The notes beneath the pieces were generated by a model. That model saw only the letters and a list, made by a program, of their open reading frames with translations. It was not told the origin of the DNA and did no database searches. Of a DNA stretch of 64,000 bases, positions 57,708 through 64,000 are shown one piece after another. The position numbers and the translations under genes are program-made. Each line of letters opens with the position of its first letter. The first letter of the stretch is position 1. Source of the stretch: Alkalibacterium sp. MB6. GTDB taxonomy: Bacteria > Bacillota > Bacilli > Lactobacillales > Carnobacteriaceae_A. The stretch lies in assembly GCF_009935905.1 (NCBI RefSeq), contig NZ_PREX01000001.1:62001-126000 (forward strand), given 5' to 3'.

Positions 57708-58043
57708 TTAGGTTAACGTAACGACTTTGACATGTTTACCGTACTCTTCTTCTGTACTTATCAATGATAAATACAGGCTTTCAAGTAGAATATCTGCCGT
57801 TACTGCTTGTTTCTCGGTTAATTGTTTCGGTAAGGCAAATCTGAGATAACCACCATCTTCACCAGTTGTTTCCACATCCAGTGACAATTTACCGATTTGA
57901 ATGAGACTGTTGACTGTTCCAATGCTTAAAGCAGAAACAGCGGCACAGACCAAATCGTATCCATAAGGTCCAGACTCAGCGTGTCCAGAGATCTCAACAG
58001 AGACGATTGTTGAATCTTCTCGAGTAAATTGAATGTTAATCAT
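57708..58043 (-). CDS. prp: Ribosomal-processing cysteine protease Prp
   Basis: 111 aa. The catalytic histidine and cysteine are in SGHAESG (about 22) and [11 protein letters not shown] (about 34), the Prp (YsxB) pattern. It removes the N-terminal extension of L27, encoded next in the operon. Between rplU and rpmA as in other Firmicutes. Confidence 0.94.
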   Translation of the reverse strand: MINIQFTREDSTIVSVEISGHAESGPYGYDLVCAAVSALSIGTVNSLIQIGKLSLDVETTGEDGGYLRFALPKQLTEKQAVTADILLESLYLSLISTEEEYGKHVKVVTLT

Positions 58044-58066
58044 ATCAGATTGTCTTCCTTCATCAA

Positions 58067-58378
58067 TTAGTTAGCTTTAATAGATGTGATAGTCACTTTT
58101 GTATATGGCTGACGGTGACCTTTTTTGTTGTGAGAGTCTTTTCTACGACGATACTTGTAAGTCGTTACTTTTTTAGCACGACCTTGTTTTTCGATTGTTG
58201 CTTCAACAGAAGCTCCATCGATAAACGGGGCACCTACAGTAGTAGTTTCTCCTCCAACAAACAATACTTCGTCAAATGTAACCGTGTCACCAGCTTCGCC
58301 ATTCAATTTTTCAACAAAGATCTCTTGACCTTCTTCAACTTTGAATTGTTTTCCACCAGTTTTAATGATTGCATACAT
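58067..58378 (-). CDS. rplU: 50S ribosomal protein L21
   Basis: 103 aa from the ATG at 58378 (GGAGGTG 8 bases upstream). N-terminal [17 protein letters not shown] and C-terminal [21 protein letters not shown] are characteristic. First gene of rplU-prp-rpmA, after an L21 leader. Confidence 0.97.
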   Translation of the reverse strand: MYAIIKTGGKQFKVEEGQEIFVEKLNGEAGDTVTFDEVLFVGGETTTVGAPFIDGASVEATIEKQGRAKKVTTYKYRRRKDSHNKKGHRQPYTKVTITSIKAN

Positions 58379-58514
58379 GTTTGCTGCACCTCCTTTAATG
58401 ATTGAATAAAACACGTGGCTTTATTCTTGCACTTAGACTCGCCGCTATGAGTGACCAATCGGTTCTTTAACTCATTAACGAGCGGTTGTAGCTGTGGTGC
58501 TGCACAAATACAAC
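58379..58514 (-). ncRNA. L21 leader (autoregulatory)
   Basis: The 136-base 5' UTR begins TTGTATTTGTGCAGCACCAC and contains CGCTCGTTAATGAG and GCGGCGAGTCTAAGTGCAAG segments that resemble the Firmicutes L21 leader, in the expected location. It is likely to bind L21 and lower operon expression. Assigned by context and partial motif memory. Confidence 0.75.
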
Positions 58515-58520
58515 ATTAGT

Positions 58521-58549
58521 ATCATACCAAATTAGGCAAGCATAGTCAA
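58521..58549 (-). promoter_or_regulatory. rplU operon promoter
   Basis: TTGACT, 17-bp spacer, TATGAT on the minus strand. Confidence 0.85.
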
Positions 58550-59341
58550 TTATTTTTTTCCAAATATCTTCTGCCAGATGGTTTTCTTCTCTTCTTTAAG
58601 GGTCATCAGTGGAACAGTGTCCCCTAATATACGACGAGCGATGTTACGGTAGCCTTGAGAGGAAATGTGATCAGGATCGAGAACAACCGGATTTCCTTTA
58701 TTGGATGACCGAACAACTTCGTCATCTTCAAAAATAATACCGAGTAATTCAACGGATAAATGACGGGTAATTTCGTCAATATCCATGACATCCCCTCTCT
58801 CCATCATTCCTTTACGAATACGGTTAATAATTAATCTAGGCGCTTTAATAGGCGTTTGTTCAATCAAACCAATGATTCTATCCGCATCTCTTATGGCTGA
58901 GATTTCTGGTGTGGTAACTAAAATGGCATCATCGGCTGCAGCGATAGAGTTTTTAAACCCTTGCTCAATGCCGGCAGGGCAATCAATTAACACATAGTCA
59001 TAATCCTTTTTCAATTCACCTATTAACTCTATCATCTGTTCTTCATTAATGGCATTTTTATCAGCATGTTGAGCAGCAGGTAGGAGAAACAATTGATCAT
59101 TAAACCGTTTATCTTTAATAATCGCCTGATGTAATTTAGCACGGCCTTCTACTACATCAATAATGTCATAGATGATTCTGTTTTCTAATCCAAGAATAAC
59201 GTCAAGGTTTCTTAGTCCAATATCCATATCGACTAAGCAGACTTTTTCACCTTGGAGAGCAAGGGCTGTGCCTATGTTAGCTGTTGACGTTGTTTTACCT
59301 ACTCCACCCTTACCAGATGTTACTACTATTGCTTTTCCCAT
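58550..59341 (-). CDS. minD: Septum-site determining ATPase MinD
   Basis: 263 aa deviant-Walker ATPase. Walker A GKGGVGKTTSTANIG is near residue 10. The final helix (KKTIWQKIFGKK) is the amphipathic membrane-targeting sequence. With MinC it blocks division away from mid-cell. Overlaps minC by one base; no minE, as usual in Gram-positive bacteria, where DivIVA positions the system. Confidence 0.96.
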   Translation of the reverse strand: MGKAIVVTSGKGGVGKTTSTANIGTALALQGEKVCLVDMDIGLRNLDVILGLENRIIYDIIDVVEGRAKLHQAIIKDKRFNDQLFLLPAAQHADKNAINEEQMIELIGELKKDYDYVLIDCPAGIEQGFKNSIAAADDAILVTTPEISAIRDADRIIGLIEQTPIKAPRLIINRIRKGMMERGDVMDIDEITRHLSVELLGIIFEDDEVVRSSNKGNPVVLDPDHISSQGYRNIARRILGDTVPLMTLKEEKKTIWQKIFGKK

Positions 59342-60027
59342 TATGTTAAACCTCCTGCGTATTTCCCAATTTCAGGGCGAATCACTTTCAACTGTTCTAG
59401 GGGCGATATTTCAATTATATGTAAGTCATTGACATACACGAACTCACTTTCATCGGTATGCCCCTCATCAGATTCCTTCTGTTCAATAATATGAACGTTG
59501 TCTCCAACTCTCACTTGAGCATTGTAGCGGAAATTGGCTACCACGACAGCATTTTCTTTTCCAGCAAACCCTGCATGAGCAATTCCCTTAAATTGCCCGA
59601 TAATAAAAATACTTCCTGTAGCCCTAACAGTCCCTCCTGGATGAACATCACCTATTAAAAGTAAGTCTCCTTCGGTTTGCAGAAGTTGTCCACTTCTAAC
59701 ATTGCGTACTTCAAGCGTAGGGCTTGACTGGTTATGCCATTCCAATGCCTTCTCAATTGATACCACATTAGATTCAAACGAGTCTATTTTAAAATAATCA
59801 TCTTCAACAATCTGAATGATTTGCTTTTGTTCTTCTTCATTTAACCTTCTGTCGCCAGTTTTTACAAAAAAACGAATCTGATGGTTAGCATGCGCATCTT
59901 TCTTCAATTGAGTCTTAAGTTCTGTTAACTCTTCCAATACACTGCGCAATGAGGCAGACGCTGGTATAATTAATTGATAGCCTTCTTTTATCCCCTTGAG
60001 TGATACCGCCTGTTTCAATTGATTCAC
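59341..60027 (-). CDS. minC: Septum-site determining protein MinC
   Basis: 228 aa. An N-terminal FtsZ-inhibiting domain (about 1-95) and a beta-helical C-terminal domain (about 105-225; GDLLLIGDVHPGGTVRATGSIFI) that binds MinD. Directly follows mreD. Confidence 0.94.
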   Translation of the reverse strand: MNQLKQAVSLKGIKEGYQLIIPASASLRSVLEELTELKTQLKKDAHANHQIRFFVKTGDRRLNEEEQKQIIQIVEDDYFKIDSFESNVVSIEKALEWHNQSSPTLEVRNVRSGQLLQTEGDLLLIGDVHPGGTVRATGSIFIIGQFKGIAHAGFAGKENAVVVANFRYNAQVRVGDNVHIIEQKESDEGHTDESEFVYVNDLHIIEISPLEQLKVIRPEIGKYAGGLT

Positions 60028-60034
60028 CTCACCA

Positions 60035-60601
60035 TTATTTTCTGATGTTTAGCATACGCTGTGTTTTTTTACTGTTTTCTTTTTCATCTTTATTAATGAA
60101 TTGAACTGCTTTGATTAAAGGGTAACCTAACACTAACATGAGAATAGCATTGAATGTTAACGTGGCTCCCAATCTTTCGGCCATAAAGGTCTGAGCACTT
60201 ATTGCTGTTAAGTCAATCACTCGATAAATAGCAAAAACGAAAAATTCATTTATCGTCAATAAAATAATACTTAGCAAGACCAGTATGAGCAAATGGGGCT
60301 CTATAACCCGACGAATGTGCAAAATGACATAGGTTAAAATCATAAGCACTGCCATGTAAATACCCAACACACCTGAATAATAACTGTCATAAATAAAGCC
60401 AAACAGTAGGCTTAAACTATACATGTGCCGAGGTTCAAGATGAAAGGCTAATATAATACTAGAGAGTATAAACAGCCTAGGAATCATCAGGCCGAATGAG
60501 GTCTGTAATTGATTCATCATGAAAGAAGTGATGGTTCCATCGACTAAAAGTGATACATATAGGATCACAATGGGTATGATAACTTTTTTCCATTGGTTCA
60601 T
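60035..60601 (-). CDS. mreD: Rod-shape protein MreD
   Basis: 188 aa, five to six membrane helices, typical of MreD. Second membrane part of the elongasome with MreC. Overlaps mreC by one base. Confidence 0.93.
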   Translation of the reverse strand: MNQWKKVIIPIVILYVSLLVDGTITSFMMNQLQTSFGLMIPRLFILSSIILAFHLEPRHMYSLSLLFGFIYDSYYSGVLGIYMAVLMILTYVILHIRRVIEPHLLILVLLSIILLTINEFFVFAIYRVIDLTAISAQTFMAERLGATLTFNAILMLVLGYPLIKAVQFINKDEKENSKKTQRMLNIRK

Positions 60602-61452
60602 TAGTCAGCCTCACTCTCCGCTAAGCGATGAATGATCGTTACAAACCGGATATTATTAAAATCTGCGGCTGGGGTCACATAAACTTGCTGTGCTAAGCCG
60701 AACGAGTCCATACTGACTTCATCCACTTCACCAATGACTAAGCCTCGAGGAATCGCTCCACCAAGACCGGACGTGGATACTAATTCTTCTTCTTCAATCT
60801 CAGTAGTCGACGTAATTTGTGACATGATTAATCGATTGGTTTCTCGGTCGTACCCACTAATCAGCCCGTAAACAACTTCATCCATTACAATCTCAGAAGA
60901 CACTCGATTTGATGTTTGGTCGACATTCGTCAACAAAACAACTTTCGAACTGGTCGGATTCACTTCGGATATTCGTCCAATTAATCCATTACCTGACATA
61001 ACCGGCATACCAACTTCCACTCCGTCCTGGCTACCGCGGTCAACAATGATTTGGTCAATCCATGTATCTGGGCTTCTGGATATGACTGTACCCGATATCG
61101 TCCGGTAATCAGTGAGTGAGCTTTGAAGATTCAACTCTTCTTCTAAACGTTTATTTTCATCTCTTAATACATTCAATTCTGCTTGTCTTTCATAAATTCG
61201 ATCAATTTCTACTTTCAATCGCTGGTTTTCTTCGTACGTGTTTTGAAGGTCACTGACAGAGTCAAATAAACCCGTTACTGCATTGATTGGTCTGGAAAAA
61301 GCTCTACCCATAACAGCAGACACGTCATTCGTTACTTGTTGAAGAAAGGGATTGGATTCAGAACTTCTCAACGAAAGGGATAAGACCGATACAAACAAAA
61401 TCACGCTGATAAGCAATATGATCATTTTTTTATTTGTAAAAAATTGGTTCAA
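60601..61452 (-). CDS. mreC: Rod-shape protein MreC
   Basis: 283 aa from the TTG at 61452, chosen because GAGGTGTACGAA precedes it; an open frame extends 24 codons earlier. One membrane helix (about 10-30), a coiled coil (about 65-105) and a periplasm-facing beta domain with IVDRGSQDGVEVGMPVMSGNGLIGR. Organises peptidoglycan synthesis with MreB and MreD. Confidence 0.93.
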   Translation of the reverse strand: MNQFFTNKKMIILLISVILFVSVLSLSLRSSESNPFLQQVTNDVSAVMGRAFSRPINAVTGLFDSVSDLQNTYEENQRLKVEIDRIYERQAELNVLRDENKRLEEELNLQSSLTDYRTISGTVISRSPDTWIDQIIVDRGSQDGVEVGMPVMSGNGLIGRISEVNPTSSKVVLLTNVDQTSNRVSSEIVMDEVVYGLISGYDRETNRLIMSQITSTTEIEEEELVSTSGLGGAIPRGLVIGEVDEVSMDSFGLAQQVYVTPAADFNNIRFVTIIHRLAESEAD

Positions 61453-61597
61453 TTCGTACACCTCATAACCTTTAACTTTGCTTATTCTACCATACTTTCT
61501 TCTGTTATCGAAGAGGCATTTCACATTACAGAATAGGGGGTAAAAATAAATTGTATACGTTACTGTCTGCTTACCGATTTAATTCCATTCAAGAAAT

Positions 61598-61623
61598 AAG
61601 CGGGAAGGTATCCTCCCCGCTTA
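61598..61623 (-). terminator. Weak hairpin between mreB and mreC
   Basis: AAGCGGG and CCCGCTT arms with a T-rich tail on the minus strand; may reduce read-through from mreB into mreCD. Confidence 0.55.
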
Positions 61624-61629
61624 ACTCTC

Positions 61630-62640
61630 TTATCTAGATTGCTTTTTATAAAGGTCCATGTGATTCAGTGCCTCGCCTGTACCGATGGCTACACATTCCA
61701 ATGGGCTGCTGGCCACGAAGACAGGGACATCTGTTTCTTTGGCGATAACGTCACTTAAATGTTTAAGCATTGCTCCTCCGCCTGTTAAGACAATGCCTCG
61801 ATCAATCACATCAGCAGATATTTCCGGTGATGTGTCTTCAAGAGTGCCTTTAATCGCTACGAGGATGGCATCAACGACTTCTTTAATCGCTTCTGCTACA
61901 TCCACTGCTTGAATCGTAATTGTTTTTGGTAGACCTGTCAGTAAGTCACGCCCTCTAATTTCCATAGAGTCCATATCTTTAGCTGCCTCAATTGAAGCAC
62001 TACCCAATTCCATTTTAATGGCCTCAGCTGTTCGTTCACCAATTAAAAGGTTATAACGGCTTCTAATAAATTGGATAATCGAATGGTCCATTTGATCGCC
62101 AGCCATTTTAATGGTTCGGCTACTAACAATGCCGCCTAGAGAAATAGTCGCAACATCAGTCGTTCCGCCACCAATATCAATAACCATGCTACCCGTTGGT
62201 TCGTTTACAGGTAAACCTGCTCCAATCGCTGCTGCAAATGGTTCTTCAATTAAATACGCTTCTTTAGCGCCAGCCATTTTAGCTGCATCAATAATCGCTC
62301 GTTTTTCAACTTCTGTTCCGCCACCTGGTACACAAATCACGACTCTTGGTTTTGAGGCGCGCTTACCTACCGCTTTTTCTATAAAGTATTCAATCATAGA
62401 CGCTGTAATATCAAAATCAGCAATCACGCCATCTTTCATAGGTCGAATTGCTACGATACTGCCTGGTGTTCTACCAATCATCTTTTGAGCGTCTTCCCCA
62501 ACTGCTACCACTTCATCATTCGTTTTATCAATAGCTACAACGGAAGGTTCGCCTAAAACGATTCCCTTTCCTTCTACATACACATTCGTATTGGCAGTAC
62601 CTAAGTCAATACCAATCCCTTTTTTTCCAAATAATGCCAC
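61630..62640 (-). CDS. mreB: Rod-shape-determining actin MreB
   Basis: 336 aa from the GTG at 62640 (AAGGGGAAAGACTA upstream). Actin-fold ATPase: phosphate-1 [17 protein letters not shown], phosphate-2 [14 protein letters not shown], adenosine motif LTGGGAML. Filaments guide lateral wall synthesis, so the organism is probably rod-shaped. First gene of mreBCD-minCD. Confidence 0.96.
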   Translation of the reverse strand: MALFGKKGIGIDLGTANTNVYVEGKGIVLGEPSVVAIDKTNDEVVAVGEDAQKMIGRTPGSIVAIRPMKDGVIADFDITASMIEYFIEKAVGKRASKPRVVICVPGGGTEVEKRAIIDAAKMAGAKEAYLIEEPFAAAIGAGLPVNEPTGSMVIDIGGGTTDVATISLGGIVSSRTIKMAGDQMDHSIIQFIRSRYNLLIGERTAEAIKMELGSASIEAAKDMDSMEIRGRDLLTGLPKTITIQAVDVAEAIKEVVDAILVAIKGTLEDTSPEISADVIDRGIVLTGGGAMLKHLSDVIAKETDVPVFVASSPLECVAIGTGEALNHMDLYKKQSR

Positions 62641-62895
62641 TAGTCTTTCCCCTTTCAACTTGCGTTTCAACAGTCATTTTATATTAATTAAAACGTACCA
62701 TTTTTTAATTGTACCTTTTTATTACGCTCGTTGCACTATTTCGAGCGCACTTTATTTGAATTTTAATATTTGCAACCTTATCTTAAAGGAAATACGCTAA
62801 GAAAAGGCTTTTATCACAAAATAAATGTGAATGAGATTAAATTAACTCTAATTAAAGGCAGCTATTTTTATTATTGCCTCTTTACAACACTAAAA

Positions 62896-62925
62896 AACCG
62901 AGTAGACATAGTCGTCTACTCGGTT
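62896..62925 (-). terminator. Terminator of the cold-shock gene
   Basis: AACCGAGTAGAC-loop-GTCTACTCGGTT perfect stem, TTTTTT tail on the minus strand. Confidence 0.92.
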
Positions 62926-62944
62926 GAAGGTTTAAGTTAAGTTA

Positions 62945-63145
62945 TTACGCTTTTTCTACGTTAGCTGCTTGTGGTCCACGTGCGCCTTCTTCGATATCGA
63001 AAGTAACTGCTTGACCTTCTTCTAGAGATTTAAATCCTTCTTCGTTAATAGCTGAGAAGTGTACGAATACGTCTTCTGCACCTTCACGCTCGATAAACCC
63101 AAAACCTTTTTCTGCGTTAAACCATTTTACTGTACCTTGTTCCAT
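62945..63145 (-). CDS. Cold-shock protein (CspA family)
   Basis: 66 aa from the ATG at 63145 (GGAGGACAAG upstream). RNP1 KGFGFI and RNP2 VFVHFS are intact; binds single-stranded nucleic acids as an RNA chaperone. It has a monocistronic appearance and a strong terminator. Confidence 0.95.
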   Translation of the reverse strand: MEQGTVKWFNAEKGFGFIEREGAEDVFVHFSAINEEGFKSLEEGQAVTFDIEEGARGPQAANVEKA

Positions 63146-63294
63146 GTTTCTTGTCCTCCTAGTGCCTAAGCACAATATATTTCACATATTGCTATTGGTT
63201 CGCTTGAATCCTCTAACAAAGTGCTAAATCTATATTATCATGGGAAATAGTTTAATTCAAGTGAAACCCCTTTTCTATAGGTATTTTATTCTCT

Positions 63295-63978
63295 TTAAAT
63301 GGCACCATACTCTTTCAAACTGATATAAGACTCTTCACCGATAATAAAATGATCCAACAGCTCAATACCGATAATATTTCCTGCCTCTACCATTCGCTTA
63401 GTAAACGAAAAATCGGCCTCAGAAGGCTCGGGATTACCAGATGGATGATTATGAGCAATTATTAATCGGGCCGAAGAATACTTAATGGCTGCTTTAAAAA
63501 TTTCTCTGGGATGTGCGACACTTGAGTTAAGGGAACCCTTGAAGATAACTTCTTTTTTAATAATTTGGTTTTTCGTGTTCAAAAATACACCCACTACTAA
63601 TTCTTGCTGCAAACCTGATAGTTCTTCAAGTAACAATTTCCCGACATACTGACTGGAAGTGACCGTTCCTTCTTTTAACTGTGTGGTCTTAGCCATCCGT
63701 TTTCCCAGCTCTATCGTGGCTAATAATTCAATAGCTTTCGCTTTGCCAATCCCTGGAATTGTCAGCAACTCTTCCATCGATGCATGTTTAAATGTAAACA
63801 GATCGTCAAAGTAAGAAAAGACCTGCATACTTAATTGCAACACATTGTAGTCCTTTGTTCCTGTTCTAAGTAATATAGCCAACAGCTCATGATTAGCTAA
63901 GGCTGATGGGCCAAATTCTTCCATTCTTTCTCTTGGTCTGGATTGCTGTGGTACGTGAACGAATTTCTGATTTAACAT
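63295..63978 (-). CDS. radC: RadC family protein (UPF0758)
   Basis: 227 aa. N-terminal helix-hairpin-helix (LTIPGIGKAKAIELLA, about 70-85) and C-terminal JAMM/MPN domain with HNHPSGNPEPSEAD (about 176-189). AGGAGG precedes the ATG. Function unresolved despite the historic repair name; often upstream of mreBCD in Firmicutes. Confidence 0.95.
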   Translation of the reverse strand: MLNQKFVHVPQQSRPRERMEEFGPSALANHELLAILLRTGTKDYNVLQLSMQVFSYFDDLFTFKHASMEELLTIPGIGKAKAIELLATIELGKRMAKTTQLKEGTVTSSQYVGKLLLEELSGLQQELVVGVFLNTKNQIIKKEVIFKGSLNSSVAHPREIFKAAIKYSSARLIIAHNHPSGNPEPSEADFSFTKRMVEAGNIIGIELLDHFIIGEESYISLKEYGAI

Positions 63979-64000
63979 AATACGCCTCCTAAAGATTTTT

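Overview
The window looks like a low-GC Lactobacillales chromosome, most likely Carnobacteriaceae. I infer this from gene order and families (IreB-RuvX-DUF1292, LiaFSR, bifunctional GshF, DUF1831 beside a cysteine desulfurase, YtxK-type methyltransferase-AckA, RarA-6S RNA-Usp). I cannot fix the genus. Most of the sequence is ordinary core genome: typA (cut by the left edge), an inositol-monophosphatase family gene, the pyruvate dehydrogenase operon, def, a metal-efflux ATPase and dps at 1-11.1 kb; a HAD phosphatase, rnjA, liaFSR, greA, udk, mltG and the ireB operon, alaS, recD2, the nifS-DUF1831-mnmA group, gshF, rarA, 6S RNA, usp, ackA, rplU-prp-rpmA, minCD-mreBCD, csp and radC at 29.4-64 kb.

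Between them, about 11.3-29.3 kb, an 18-kb integrated element sits in the 3' end of a tRNA-Ala(GGC) gene. A 43-bp direct repeat of the tRNA 3' end marks its two ends, and a tyrosine recombinase lies next to the tRNA. The element carries a phage-like switch (repressor, Cro-like protein, two TTGCA-N5-TGCAA operators), an excisionase-like protein, a DnaD-domain replication protein, a sigma-like factor with the DUF1659/DUF2922 pair, and a holin-endolysin lysis module. It has no capsid, tail, terminase or conjugation genes. Its cargo is a small gene on a LexA-box promoter, a coiled-coil gene with a frame break, an Msr-like ABC-F ribosome-protection gene preceded by a 9-codon SMRLR leader peptide, a membrane-anchored NucA-type nuclease, and a three-gene restriction-modification operon with two adenine-type methylase domains, one m5C methylase and a PD-(D/E)XK nuclease domain.

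RNA and DNA control sites are numerous. They include a NiCo (czcD) riboswitch before the P1B-4-type ATPase, a perfect PerR box before dps, an alanyl T-box, an L21 leader, 6S RNA, a LexA-like box before rarA and several clear intrinsic terminators.

The least explained structure is a family of three approximately 120-133 bp hairpin repeats found only inside the element. Their long outer arms differ in sequence between copies but stay self-complementary, while the cores are conserved. Two inverted copies bracket the nuclease gene.
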